From NCBI RefSeq assembly GCF_035046485.1, contig NC_085137.1, positions 130,204,703 to 130,268,702 of the forward strand: 64,000 bases of DNA. The letters run 5' to 3'. This DNA is from Aedes albopictus (lineage: Eukaryota > Arthropoda > Insecta > Diptera > Culicidae). Within the stretch, counting starts at the first letter, position 1. The number at the start of each line of letters is the position of its first letter. The translations under genes and the position numbers were made by a program. This document shows, piece by piece, positions 12,170-24,439 of the stretch. The notes under the pieces are model-generated. The model ran no database searches. It saw only the letters and a program-made list of their open reading frames with translations, and was not told the origin of the DNA.

Positions 12170-12420
12170 ACTTCGGGAACCCCTGCACAGTGTTTGAAAT
12201 CGCGAAAACACGATCGTGTATTATATTTGAAAATTGCCACTTTCTCACTTTTTAATGTTGAACTTTCTCGGAGCCCTGGTGGAGTTCATAACAAAATCTC
12301 TTGAGCTATTTTAAACCCTCCTTGTGCATTAGGGTCATTTTTGACCCAAACCGTGCGCTACGCCAGCAAGCTTTGCCCAACGTGATGGATTAGAAAGGTA
12401 AAAAGCAAGCCCTTAATATG
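12170..12420. other. Non-repeat insertion in minisatellite block
   Basis: About 250 bp of unrelated sequence, including 'gtcatttttgaccca' and 'cgtgcgctacgccagcaag', interrupts the GGAATTCC phrases. I see no clean terminal repeats, so I cannot assign it. Confidence 0.45.
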
Positions 12421-13815
12421 ATTCCTGGAAGATTTCGTGAAAGAATTTCCAGAGGAATATCTAGGGAAACAAATGCATAAACTTCCTAGAAGAATCGCTT
12501 GAGAAATTTTAAAAGGAATTTCTGTAAAAATTCTCAGGTAATTATTAAGGAAACATTTCCGAATGAATTCCTGACGGAATTCGAGGACAAATTGCTAAAG
12601 ATGGAAATCCTGGAGGAATTTCTGAACAAATAAATACAGGAATATCTGAAGGAAAATTTCCGAAGGATCCGGTAAAAGCATCGAAAGAGTTTCTGGTAGA
12701 GAGTTCGAAAAAATCTGGTAGAGTCCAAGTAGAGATTTCTGAAGGAATCACTGGAAGATTTATTAAAGGAATTCCTATAAATTTGGGTAAATTAAATCTT
12801 TGGAAAATTTTATGAAGAAATTCCTAGAGAAAGTTCTAAAGGTATTTATTAAACAATTTTGGCAGAAACTCTTGGAAGGATTTCTAAAGGAATCCTTAAA
12901 TAAATGTCTGAAGAAATTTCAAGAGGAGTTTCAGAGGCGATCCTTGATGATTTTCAAATAGAGCCCCAAGAAAAATTTCTGAAGGAATTCAGAATGGGAG
13001 ATTTTTAGCAGTAATCGCTGGAGGATTATCTGGAGGAATTCGTGGAAGTTCCAGAATCCGGAGGGGTTCCTGAAATAATCCATGAAGATATATCTAAGAA
13101 AGTCCATGGGATGTTTTCTAGTCGGGATGAGGAATCTCCAAAGAAATTTCGGAAGGAAACGTTGGCAAAATTTTGAAAGGAATTTCTGATTGCGCCAGAA
13201 ACGATTTTCACAACAATGGATATTTTTTTTTTTTGAAGGTGTCCGTGTAAGATGTTATGAAAAAAAACACACAGAGAATTTTTGAAATGTATTCATACAG
13301 AAATTTCGAAAGAAATTTTAAGCAATTTATGGAAGATTCTCAAAAAAAATTCTTGGAGAAATTTTTGGGGAAATCTTTAGACGAATTTCTAAAGGAATCC
13401 CTAAGAAATTTTCTGAATGAATCTTTGATCGGGTTTTCTTAAGATAGATTTCTTAAGAAGAAGAACTTTTAAAAGAAACATTGGAAGAATTTATAAAGGA
13501 ATCTATAAAAAAAACTTTATAAAGGGATTCTTGGAACAATATCTTACGGAATTCAAAGAGGAATTTCTTAAGTAGTGCTTGGTTTAAGAATCTCTGGAAG
13601 ATTTTTTTTTAAGAAATCACTGTAGCTATTTCTGAAGGTATCCATGGGGGTTTTTTAATAATCAAGAGCTTCTTTCGGGGATACGATTGAGATTATGTAC
13701 TGTTACTGTTACTGTTTGGCCTCGTAGTCTTAAGGGGAATGGAAAACACTAGTTTTTGGTTATTCCCGACATTACGGTCCGTTTGTAATGATGAACTTAA
13801 CGTAATGAATTTTAA

Positions 13816-13976
13816 CCCTTAATCTCCCGATCGAGACCAAGACGAACGTATAACTTTTCAACCTTCCGTAACTCGCGCGGTTGGCCACTACCGCCAGCAC
13901 CACGCTAATACTGAATACAAATAGCGAGATGTTTTCAACGTGCTGTACAAAATACAACAGCGCGAACGCTCGAGGG
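13816..13976. mobile_element. 161-bp TTAA-flanked MITE
   Basis: TTAA occurs on both sides (13812-13815, 13977-13980). The ends begin CCCTTAATCTCCCGATCG and, inverted, CCCTCGAGCGTTCGCG. TTAA duplication is the hallmark of piggyBac-type elements. Related interior sequence ('ggccactaccgccagcacc') recurs near 51690-51712 inverted and, more distantly, near 38195-38220. Confidence 0.7.
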
Positions 13977-14035
13977 TTAAGTTTAGCAAAACTGTGTTTG
14001 ACCAGAAAATATTAGAGATTGGTAAATGACTCTTT

Positions 14036-14144
14036 TATTTTTTTTTTATCTGTATTAAAGAGATTTTTAGCCCTAGGCTAGTTCATCTCGGGACCACATT
14101 TTGCGAGTTTGTCGGGAGTGAGATTCGAACCCAGGTCCACTCTC
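14036..14144 (-). mobile_element. Feilai-type SINE, truncated
   Basis: The minus strand carries the B box (inverse of 'gattcgaaccca' at 14122-14133), the Feilai signature 'cgagatgaactagccta' and an A-rich tail (T-run near 14038-14047). The A-box half of the tRNA head is missing. Compare the complete copy at 51774-51956. Confidence 0.8.
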
Positions 14145-15261
14145 TTTTCAATGTTAATTGTTGAATGTATTATAATTTAATGTAACTTTATATTAAACTT
14201 TTAGAATCCCTTGAAAAAGGTCCCAAACGGTCCGAAACGTCGAGAATAATCAAAAACTAGTGTTTTTAAGACTGCGAGGCCAAACCGTAACCCTAATCAA
14301 GAGCGCATTCGAAAGTTGTCCGTGGAGAAATAACTGAGTAAGTCTTTGGAAGGTTTTCTGAAGGAAACTTTTAGTGAAACCTTTAGAGGAAGGGAAAAAG
14401 CCGGAAGCAACCTATGAAAGACTTTCTAAAACAAAAATCCTCGACAAACTTCTGCAGAAACCCCTGAAGGTACTTCTGAACGAATCCCCGGAGAATTTTT
14501 TAAAAAAATCTTTGAAAATGTTTAGAAGACGTGGAGCATTTTCTAAAGGAATCCAGTATAAATTTCCCAACAAAATACTTAAAGAGAATATTTAGAAAAA
14601 ATTGTTAATTTATCCCAGGAAACGTACTGAAAGCCTCTCTGGAAGAACTGAGCTGAAAGAAGTTTTGGAATTTTCTGAGAATTCCATGGATAAACTCCTG
14701 GTCAAATCCATCAAAGACTTTCTGAATTATTGGAGCATTTTCTAGAAGAGTTAGTGAAGGAAACCCTGGAGAAACTATTGAAGAAATTTATGAAGCAATT
14801 CAAGGAAGAACTTTGAAAAGAAACTTTGAAAGAATTTCTAAAGGAATCTATGGGAAATGTTACAGAAATTTTGAAGAAATTTCTTACGGAATTGAAAAAG
14901 GAATTTCTTAATGAGTACTTAGGGTAAGAATCTCTGGAAGTTTTTTTTAAGAAATCACTGTTGCAATTTCTGAAGGAATCCGTGGAAGATTTTCTCAAAT
15001 AATCAAGAACGCTTTTTAAAAGCGTCCGTGGAGAAATAACTGAGGAAGTCTTTGGAAGGTTTTTTCAAAAAATCATTGAGGAAACTTTTGGTGAAATCTT
15101 TAGAGAAAGGAGTCCTTGGAAAACAAAAATTTGCAGCAACCCATGGAAGACTTTCTAAAAAAAAATTCCTCGAAAAACTTCTGAAGGAATCCCTAAAGCT
15201 ATTTCTGAAGGAATTCCCGGAGAAATTTCTAAAGAAATCTCTTAGAATATTCTCAGCAAGT

Positions 15262-15765
15262 AGGGTGCCTGTACCAGTTATCGCACTACCTAAGAAAAAC
15301 TATTTCTACAAAAATAAGAAGAAGACCGACGAATGTAAACAATAAGTCAAATGATTGATTAGTTTTCATACTTTACAGGAAAAATATAGAAACGGAGCCA
15401 AAACTTCTTTTAGTATTTATTACGGCGTGTGCCAATGATAGGAACCCTGTACCAGTTATGGACACATTTGTTAATTTGGGTTCCACTTCGCACTATTTAC
15501 ATGCATTCCTTATGGGAGTTGCCATAACTGGTACACTATGGCGAAATAGGGTGCAAGGAGGCCTAAAAGTTAAGGAAAATGATTTATTTCTACCATAATT
15601 TGAGCAAATTGTAAAGTTTGAATGATTGCAATCATCTTTTGTGATCGTGATCTGTTGTTCACGATTTTTTTCTTGTTGATTTGTATCTTTAAAGGTTGAA
15701 AATCAACTATGGCGAATTTGAGGTACTATTGCCATAACTGGTGCACTGAGCCTATCTAATTTGTA
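15262..15765. mobile_element. Inverted-repeat insertion with 'ccataactggtac' motifs
   Basis: It interrupts the minisatellite. The ends 'agggtgcctgtaccagttat' and the inverse of 'ccataactggtgcactgagc' mirror each other. Further motif copies lie near 15449-15465 and 15520-15535. It is non-coding and looks like a MITE of ~500 bp with approximate borders. Confidence 0.55.
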
Positions 15766-16470
15766 ATATTATTCCAGGAAAACGTACTGAAAGCCTCTAT
15801 GGAAGAACTGCAAAAGGAAAGTCAAATCAATGAAAGATTTTCTAAAGGAATCACCCGAAAAATGGTTGGAGCAGAAGGAAGAATTCTAGAAGAATTGGTG
15901 AAGGAATCCCTGTAGAAACTTCTGAAGAAATTTATGAAGCAATCCATGCAAGACATTCTTAAAGAAATCTGGGCGAAAATTTCTGGATGAAACACTAGTG
16001 GAATTTGTAAACGAATCCCTGGAAAAAAATTAAAGAATATTTCTGAAGAATATTTCTAAATGAATCCTAGGATGATTCTTTTAAAGAATAAAAAGAAACA
16101 CTTCTATGAATTTCTTAAGGAATATTTTGAGAAATTTCCGAAGGAATCCTCTTAAGAAAATTTCCAAATGAAAAATTGGAAGAGTTTTAGAAACAATCTG
16201 TGGAAGAATTATTCTAGGAAATTCCGGAGAAATTTCCTGAAGAATTTTCCAAATGAATCTCTGCAGAAATTAAAAAAAAATCTAAAGGAATGTTTAAAGA
16301 AATTCTGAAGCAAAATTCTAGAAGAATCGCTGGAGAAATTACTAAAAGATCATTTGGAAGATTTTCTGAAAAATCTCTAAATAAATATCTAGGGGAATTA
16401 CTGAATAAAAATCCTATGAAGAAACTCCAGAAAACTGGTGGAATTTTTGATGGAAACTTTGTGAGCAAGC

Positions 16471-17413
16471 AACTCACGAAACCATTGAAAATTAGCCCGC
16501 GACCCACCAGTGGGTTGCGATCCTTGCTTTGAGAACCGCTGCTGACCTGTGATTTTTGTAAAAACTAAGCTCTAAACAGCAAAGGTTCTTCATATTTTTT
16601 ATCATAATTCTTTAAATTGTATAACGAATACTATAAAGTACTAGTAACGAGTAATTTACTGTACTCACTAGGTAGCCCTATTTATCTGAATTTTGTTCCA
16701 AACTGCCTCAAGTACTCATTCGCTGTAAAGCAAACTGCTGGACACCGAAGCGCTTAAAGCTACAAGTGTCGTTGAAACATGATACGGTTTTCTCTTTTTC
16801 CACTGAATTTTTCCACTGAGCTCCTCGTACCGATTGTGTAGGAACTTGTGTTACCATCATCGCAGCAGCTATCCATGCCAAGCCACGTGTGCGCGCCTTG
16901 AGTCCTTTTCCAGGATCATGAACCTTGGACAAGCAGCACTGAACCGACTGTGAAAAGGTAATAAAAAATTAACGAGCAAGAAATTGCACATTTGTTTCGC
17001 GTGCATGGACTACCTGAAATAGCTTTCTCTGGCGTCGTCGCCGTTTTGACTTGAAGCTAGAAATCCTTTCACGTGTCAAACGAACTAGTACCACTAAATG
17101 AAAGGACTCCGGTTTTGGATTCATTCTTAGCACACTACTGGGCCAGCAGAGTTCACAAGATTCTATCAGCGTTGTCGTTGTCGTCGTCGTCGTCATCGTT
17201 TAGCATTATGAATTTTAAAACGATTGCTGTTCCTCACATTCAGTTGAGATTTCTCTTCGTCTTCTGTATGAGGGATGGATGTCATTCTTTGGCAAAATGA
17301 AGGAATGTGTACTTGTTTTCTTTTGTGAATGTGATTCAGTGTTGCTTACAAAGCAATCATCACTCGCACACTCGACTACTCGGCTGCAGCTATACCTATT
17401 AATGCAGTCATTA
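16471..17413. other. Mostly single-copy sequence, no gene recognised
   Basis: There are no frames longer than 75 codons and no recognisable domains. A TCG/CGT trinucleotide tract at 17166-17200 explains a Ser-rich or Thr-rich frame on each strand. This could be intronic or flanking DNA of a gene outside the window. Confidence 0.5.
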
Positions 17414-17939
17414 GGGTGGTCCATTAAGAAGACGCAAATCAGATCAAATCTGGAATTTTGAACCTATTCCGCTGAGATAAAAGTTTTAGTAATCATCCGG
17501 ATCTATTGTTCATTTAGGCTCATTTGATTCACGGAAAGTGCTGTCAAAAGAAGGTAAAAATATGAATGAGGACACCGACCAAACGTTGACATGAAAGAAA
17601 CTGTAAACTTCACACTTTTGACTCCGCATTTTTTGCCCTGAATGATGATTATTTTATTTCGTTCGTGAAAAAAATAATCCGTACGTGATTTAGAAACAAC
17701 TTGTGAAGATCGGAAGTCAATCTGTTTGGAAATGACTTAGCTTGAGCGTTTATTAAAATAAGTGCCCTATTCAGAACCTTACAAATGTTTCAAAAGTGAG
17801 CAAGGTGTTCATGGTAATAATTCAACATCTTGTTCGTTTAAATTGTATTTCTGTCTTCGTCAGAGTATTCCAGTAGGTCAATTGCTTTTAGATAGTTTTC
17901 GGAGAATCTAGAACGCCCTCCAGGATGAAAGGACCACCC
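17414..17939. mobile_element. TA-flanked element with GGGTGGTCC ends
   Basis: GGGTGGTCC at the left and GGACCACCC at the right are flanked by TA (17412-17413, 17940-17941). The repeats are short and the interior is unremarkable, so the call rests on the paired ends. Confidence 0.5.
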
Positions 17940-17941
17940 TA

Positions 17942-18773
17942 GTCGTGACTCACCTGGCAGCGGCAATCCCGGCGTGCTCATGTGATAAACCGGCAATGCT
18001 AGTCTACAGTCATAGAGCAGGCTGTCGGTCCATTGTTCTTGGAATGACGGCTGCACAATAGCACCTCAAACGTACACACACGGACTCCCTGGAGCCTACA
18101 TTCATCTGTTTTCCGTTATGACAAACACATGACACGAACACACAGACACGCGTTCGCACAGTTTACCAAAGTGGAAGGTGATTTTCCGGAAAAAAGAGAC
18201 TAGCTCACACGTTCCCTTGATTGCTTATTGATCCGGAATGGGGGGTGGATGGTGGGCGGTGTGATGACTGGCTGGCGGACGCGTGGATTTGATTGAAGAA
18301 GAGCGTTCACATTTGGGGGAAATTTTTCTTAGTTCTGTTTTGTTGAATGGAAGTTTGATTGGAGATTGAGGGCCCATGTGGTCAGCAACTTTTCTTGTTA
18401 GCAGATTGAAAAGGTCATCGGCTATTTTTGGTGTTGGCACGTGAATATGGGATTGCCTATCAATTCTAGTTGACATTTCTGAATTCGCTTTTTTAAGTTA
18501 GATGAATAATACGATAATTGATGCACGGTAGTGTATATTGTACGACAGTAAAGTTGAAAATTATTTAGAAAAAATATCTGGACGATGACAATTGATCAAG
18601 AAAGAGATAAACCAGTAATAGTGATTCAAGTGGTTCACACTTCTCAAAAATATTGCTAACAGTAAATAAAAAAAAAACTACTTTATTGGCACGTACATTG
18701 CGTAATAATTAAGAGCAGTGACTCCCAAAGCGAGCGTAATCGTCCCCCGGTGCAAAAACCACATTGAAGGGAG
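17942..18773. other. Single-copy stretch, no gene recognised
   Basis: It is locally less A+T-rich (17940-18480) than its surroundings, but no coding frame or RNA is convincing. An 83-codon minus-strand frame (18225-18476) has no recognisable family features. Confidence 0.45.
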
Positions 18774-18988
18774 CAGGGATGGAAAATGTCGTGGAATTTC
18801 AGAAAAAAATGTCATGACATTTTTCTATTTACACCACTTCCGGTGTAAATTTCTGTTCGTACGCATGACCAGTCCATAACATTGATTAGTTATGGATAAT
18901 CAATGATGTCGTCGATTAACATTTCCGACTAAGTGCAGTGAAATCAGCAAATAACGAAATGACGTTTTTATGACATTTCCCATCCCTG
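18774..18988. mobile_element. hAT-type MITE, 215 bp
   Basis: The ends are CAGGGATGGAAAATGTC and, inverted, CAGGGATGGGAAATGTC. They are flanked by a perfect 8-bp duplication GAAGGGAG (18766-18773, 18989-18996). An 8-bp duplication with a CAGGG start is typical of hAT elements. A half copy is at 49942-50076. Confidence 0.9.
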
Positions 18989-19184
18989 GAAGGGAGCGAT
19001 AATTTGAAAACTCAAAATTTGTGAGCACTCCAACTCCAACAAAGGGGTCAATTTCTCAAAAGCTAGTGAATAGTTGAAAACCTTCAATATTGAAATTAAA
19101 CTAGTTGTATGTACTTATTGATAAATTGATTCTCAGAATTAAATGAAATTTTTTTCACAGGTAGGGTTCATATATATATGAACA

Positions 19185-19700
19185 AAAACTAAATTGAAAA
19201 AAAAAAAATCATCGTCGCCTAATTTTCCGGACAACTCCAGTGGATAACAATTATTTTTTACAGACCACCTACTTTGAACAATCATAACTCAAGAACGAAG
19301 CATCGTAGACACATTTTTTTTGTGAAATCATAATCAAATTGTCTCAGCAATTCAAAAAAAATACAAAATAAAAATTGTTTTCCACAAAATTTTCCACTGT
19401 TGAGGAAAATCGGTTGATAAAGTTGGAAAAACTACTTTCGAAGTCCGGAAAAAATCCCAAAAAAAATTTTTTTTGAAACGGAAATTTTATAAGCTGTATT
19501 CTGTAAAATTTTTAAGATGTGTTTTTTCTCCGTTCCTGAGTTATGACCAATTTTGTGGAAATTGTCCAGATGTTGGTTGATTTTCGACCGTTTCTATTAT
19601 TAATTTGCACAAAATTGGTCATATCTCAGGAACGGAGAAAAACCAAAAAAAAAAGATTACGAACTATTCAAACTGTTTCGTAGATGCCAAAAAAAAGAAA
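19185..19700. repeat. A-rich foldback sequence
   Basis: Inverted phrases 'ctccgttcctgagttatgac' (19529-19548) and 'gtcatatctcaggaacggag' (19618-19637) flank a short core. The surroundings repeat similar 'cataactcaagaacgaag' wording near 19282. It looks like a decayed foldback element. Confidence 0.5.
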
Positions 19701-19739
19701 GAATATTATTGACAAAAAGTGATTCGGTGGGTCGAAACA

Positions 19740-20065
19740 TGAAAGGATGAACCTTTCAATATTTGTTGGATAAATCCACGAATAATAGTGCTAAATTTTA
19801 CATATCTTATACTGTTAAATAATATGGAACGAGCTCACCAATAAATAACCATCCAAGTGTTCAGTGATCATGTGCTCCTAATCGGCAAGGACAAAAGCGG
19901 CATATTGTCTCTGACTGGCATCGCCATCTGTCGAACCACACTGCCCTGCTCCAGCTACACACGAAGAATAACGTTGCCACGTACGACACGCACGCAAAAA
20001 TACGCCATCTTGCCTCTGGCTGGCTGTGTTTCCACGAATCACACTCTGTTCAGGAATTGCTCGAG
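19740..20065. repeat. Dispersed repeat shared with 59.87-60.05 kb
   Basis: The segment from 'ttcaatatttgttgg' through 'ggaacgagctcacca' to 'gtgttcagtgatcatgtgc' matches 59873-60000 in order with moderate divergence. This indicates a dispersed element. The 87-codon frame over it is not conserved enough to call. Confidence 0.55.
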
Positions 20066-20179
20066 ACATATTTTAAAATTTCATCAATATTTCATTTTTA
20101 AATGCACAGTTCACGTTTGAAATATGAAAGGGAATATTACAAATATTGAAAAATTTGTTGGAAAATTAGGAACGCTCAT

Positions 20180-21905
20180 CAGTCATAAAAATGGAAGTGA
20201 AAATGGATTTTGAAATTACGAACAATGCTACAAATAATGAAGCTCATGTATGACGGGATAGGTTTATTGAAGAATTGGAATTTCGATGGAAAATAATTGG
20301 AAATCAAAGAACTTTGGGATCTCAGAAATTGAGGAAATCCCGAAAGAAATTTATACCCTAACCAAAAATGTTCCAAGCAATTCCCCATGATACCTAATTC
20401 AAGGTTTCTACGAATATTAATTTTCTTAAGCAACCTGATCCTGAATATTGCATAACAATTTTACAATTCTTCGGAAGAGCGATGGAAATGTTTGAAATGA
20501 TGAGAAATCGCGGAAGAAACTTCTAGATCATGGAGATTACAATTTACAAATAATTTCTATAATTATTTTCTCGAAATCTTAAAATAACTTTTATTGGAGA
20601 TTTTTACAAAATTTTCTTGCAAAATTCATGAAGTTTTCTCTAGAATATTGAAAATCCCTCCTAAAATTCTCCATAATTTCGCCAAAAATGCCATCAGGGA
20701 AATACACTTTCTAAGTTTACTTCTAGAAAAACGGTCAGAATTAAGAAATTTTCGACCGGATTTCTTATTTGCTGCCAAAAAAAACTAGCAGAATTTAATC
20801 GAGCAGTTGCTTTGGAAATTTCAGATCCATTTGACCATTCATGTCATAAATTTTGTCAGTTTAAAAAACCCTCTTTATTTTAATTCGAGGAAATTCTTCA
20901 AAAAACCAGAGAAATTCACAACATAAAAAAAATAATTTTCAACAGGCGTTATGTAAGCTCTGAAATTCTCAGAGATGCGGAATCTTTGTGCAATTCTGAC
21001 AGAAACAGGTTACAGAAACTAGCAAAGATTTTTACAGAAAAAAATGCGTTTTCTTCACTATATTTACTATGATTCCAAATATGAAAATCATTTAATTTCC
21101 CTAGATTTCTTTGCTCTGAATTCAGTGGGCATATTCGGCAAGGATTCCAAAGGTCTTTTTTGTATTTCTCTGTGAAGACAGTCATAGAAGAGAAGATGAT
21201 ATTAAAATTTCGAATAAAGCTACAAATAATGAAGCCTTGAATAATGTATGATGGGATATGCTTATTGAACAAAATTGCATTGTAATTTCGATGCAAAATA
21301 ATTGGCAATCAAATAATCATGGCATCTAAAAATATCGAGGATATCCAGGAAGAAATTCATATCCGAACCAAAAATGTCTCAAATTTCCAGAATTCCAGGA
21401 AAACAAAACATTTCTGATAATTCAAGGTTTCCAAGATTTGTTTTGCTAAAGTAGGCTGACCTTGAATATTGCATTATAATTTTTTAAATCTTCTGAAGAG
21501 CGTTGGAAATTGATCAAATGATAGGAGGGCCCTGTCCACAAAAATCCTATGAGAAATCGTGAAAGAAACTGTTAGAGAAATTTCTGTATGACTTCTAAAT
21601 AGAATATCAAGTAAAATTTAAAATACTCTCAAAATAGATCATAGAAAACGATTTACAAAAGATTTCTGTATTTTTTTCGAAATTTTCTAGAAAATTTTCT
21701 AGCAAATGCATTCAAATTTACTTCTATAAATACGGTCAGAAATTCTTTAAACATTGCTACCAAATAATCATGCAGAGCCTAGCCTGCTGCGGAAATTTAT
21801 TGAATGGTCATAAATTTTGCCAGTTTAAGAAAAAACTCTTCATGTTATTCCATGATGTCATTGAAAATTCTTTAAAAAGTCAGAAATATTCACAATATGA
21901 GATAT
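20180..21905. repeat. Old direct duplication, ~1.0-kb offset
   Basis: 20180-20935 and 21180-21905 share phrases in the same order: 'gctacaaataatgaagc', 'aaaataattgg', 'aaccaaaaatgt', 'tcataaattttg' and 'cagtttaa'. Many substitutions and indels show that the duplication is old. The sequence is A+T-rich and non-coding. Confidence 0.6.
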
Positions 21906-21975
21906 CGGCAGGTTTGTTCTCTTTATCATGGGGGGTTTTTGTCGGCCGAATTGCCTGACACTTGGCCATATAATA

Positions 21976-24100
21976 CAGCTTGGTTGGGAAGGGTTTGAGG
22001 CCAATTTTGGGATCAACAGGTTTCTAAAACCCCCCATGACGAAGAGCCGGTACAAAATTGACGATTTGGAAACCGCAAAATCCGCGCCGAGTTTACCAAA
22101 TCCGCACCAGAACAAAAACACACGGTTTTGATGGAACTCATATAAAGCCAGCATTTTTTAGGGAAATCAACTATTCATGCTCATATTGATAAATTTATTT
22201 TAATCATTATCTTATTCCATGACTATCGAAAGCAACTTCTACATCAAAAAGTTAAAAACAAATGTTGCAAACAGGCGGAAGTGTCTAGATTGGGTAAAAC
22301 AATTTTGAGACCAATAGTTCTTAAGGTGCTTATCAATCAGGGTGTGTACTATTTTACTAGAATTAAATTTCCTGTTCCCTGCAACAGCTCCGAAAAAAGA
22401 ACATTCTTGGCGGAATATTTGAAATAGTTTGTAACAAACATAACATCGGCAAAAGTTCATGAAAAATTTCAGAAACTTTTTGAGAAATTCAAGAATTGAT
22501 AACCGCAGAAACGTTTTTGTGAAGATTTAAATCCAATAATACTAGTGCAATTTCATTTTGAATTCGCTAATGAATATCGGGAGACATTTCTGAAAAGGGT
22601 AGAATTTCAGAAAACAAATGTCTGGTAATAATTATGACCATTAAGCAAAACATTTGCAGAAAATTATTAATTAGAATTTTATGATAAGAGTTTATGGTCA
22701 CATCTTTAGAATTTCTGTAATGATTTCAGCAAAAATGTCCTCGGTCTTGGAATCTCGGAGGCTTCAACAGTTTCTTCAAGTTTTCTAAAAAAAATACTCA
22801 GTGAATTTCACCAAGAAACCTTTTAATAACTGTGCCCGCAATTTTATCAACGAGTCTCCCGATTGGAAATCAAAGTGAAATTTTACCATGTCTCTGCAGA
22901 AGTTTATATAGTTTTATGATAATTTGGTCGAAGTTTTTAATGAAAAATCGATCAGACGCAAGTTCTATTGATAACTGATTCAGGAATTCCGTCATTTTGA
23001 AACTCTTCCATAATGAATCAAGAAAATCCTGCAGGCTATTTTGGAACAAATTACGCTAGAAACTTTTCATGATTAATATTCTATCCAGAGTTTTTCCAAA
23101 GCTTGTTCCATCGAACACTCAAAAAAGGCCACCATCAAAATCTCCAGGACGTTTTACCTGAATTTGTTTTTAGAACTTTTAGAATTTTCAAGACATTATC
23201 GAGACAGAAAAATAAACAAATTCATTTTTCACGACACACACACAGTAAAAAAAGTCAATGATTTTCTCATTTGGTCGAACGCCATTTGGCCGAATGCCAT
23301 CTGGCTGAAAGGGTCGTTTGACCGAATTACGATCAAAAGGATTTTGTTCAAATTTATAAATGAGATTGCATATTTCGTTTGATACTATGTTTCCCTTTTT
23401 TTTTTTGGTATACTTTACTTTCAGCCTTGAAGATTCGTTTCTGTTGAACCCCTGACACCTACTCCCTCCCCCCACAAGGATTTCTGGATAATCGTTTCAC
23501 GATTTGGCATGCTGTCCTCCTTCAAGATTGCGACTCTGCTATGGCTTCTGCCGCGTGAGCCTTTATTTTTAAGTTATTATTAGAATGCTTTATGAAAACA
23601 TAAAGAGGTTTTGTGCCTCTTTGAGAAAGATTTCGTATTTCGTATTTGTAATGTCAAAATCACTCAAAGGGGGTTTCCCTCTTTCAAAATTAAGTTAAAA
23701 TAAACATAGTTTAATCATTAAAGGGCTAGTAAACCTTGAAACGGCATTAAATCATAGGCTGCTCTTCCGAGGTATACTGATATAGGGTATCGCGCCACTT
23801 GGGCGGTGGCTTCTATATTCGTCTGTTTGCCACTATAACTCAGTCAATTTTGAACCAATTGACTTGAATTTTTTTTTTTTTTTTGTTTATATTTATGTGT
23901 ATTTTAACTTATAGCTAATTCTACACTTATTGACTTGAAATGTTGTACACGGGTAGATACTATACCTATCTCACCACATTCCAAAAGTTGTGTCAATTGG
24001 TTTAAATTTGACTGAGTTATAGTGGAAAACAGACGAATATAGAAGCCACCGCCCAAGTGGCGCGATTCCCTATTGGGTTTCTCATTAATGTTTAGACTAC
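21976..24100 (+). repeat. 2.1-kb direct duplication, copy 1
   Basis: From 'cagcttggttgggaagg' to 'attaatgtttagactac' this segment is repeated nearly identically at 24440-26557, offset about 2.46 kb. Differences are mainly homopolymer lengths (T-run at 23871) and scattered substitutions, so the event is recent. It carries the TA-flanked MITE at 23804-24071 and a 'ttggtcgaacgccatttggc' type motif. Confidence 0.95.
23804..24071. mobile_element. TA-flanked MITE, copy 1
   Basis: The ends GGGTATCGCGCCACTTGGGC and, inverted, GGGAATCGCGCCACTTGGGC carry ~60-bp inverted repeats and are flanked by TA. The second copy, at 26266-26528, lies at the same position within the duplicated block, so it was inserted before duplication. 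Confidence 0.85.
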
Positions 24101-24439
24101 GCGGTTTTTTTTACGCGGTTTTTTTTACGCGGTTTTTTTTACGCGGTCCGTCCTAAAAAAAACCGCGTTATTTCGAGACCCGTCGTAAAAAAAAACCGCG
24201 TTATTTCAAAAACCGTCGTAAAAAAATCCGCGTTTTTTCAAAAACACGCGTAAAATAGTCAGCACCACATCTAACGTGACTCGACTTTTTTTACGACGTT
24301 TTTTGAAATAACGCGGTTTTTTTTTACGACGGGTCTTGAAATAACGCGGTTTTTTTTTACGACGGGTCTTGAAATAACGCGGTTTTTTTGTACGCGGTTT
24401 TTTTTTACGCAGGACCATTACCGTCGTAAAAAAAAACTT
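24101..24439. repeat. Foldback spacer of 'acgcggtttttttt' units
   Basis: The left half repeats 'acgcggtttttttt' and then 'aaaaaaccgcgttatttc'. The right half, from 24285, carries the inverse 'gaaataacgcggttttttt' phrases around a ~40-bp unique core (24246-24285). It occupies exactly the junction between the two 2.1-kb copies. Confidence 0.8.

Larger units (their letters stand above)
13670..14293. mobile_element. Composite inserted element with inverted ends
   Basis: The decamer AATCAAGAGC flanks it (13660-13669 and 14295-14304). The uninterrupted phrase also occurs at 15001-15009, so this is an insertion into the minisatellite. Near the ends, 'gtttggcctcgtagtctt' and 'aacactagtttttggttatt' at 13717-13762 recur inverted at 14245-14286. 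Inside lie a TTAA-type MITE and a truncated Feilai SINE. Confidence 0.6.
10920..16470. repeat. Diverged GGAATTCC-type minisatellite block
   Basis: Over 5.5 kb the sequence repeats 'tttctgaaggaatcc', 'ctggaagaatttct' and 'aaaggaattcct' with a basic ~12-bp rhythm. It is a decayed relative of the homogeneous satellite at 29560-35790. Runs without stop codons give Ser/Arg/Phe-rich or Glu/Lys/Leu/Phe-rich peptides on the two strands; these are repeat shadows. The block is interrupted near 12170-12420, 13670-14294 and 15262-15765. Two segments (14290-15000 and 15000-15260 with 15776-15830) repeat the same longer phrases, so larger pieces were also duplicated. Confidence 0.8.

Noticed and set aside
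11528..15345. Glu/Lys/Leu/Phe-rich frames resembling coiled coils
   Set aside because: They arise from 'gaatttctgaaggaatcc' type repeats and have equally long Ser/Arg-rich shadows on the other strand.
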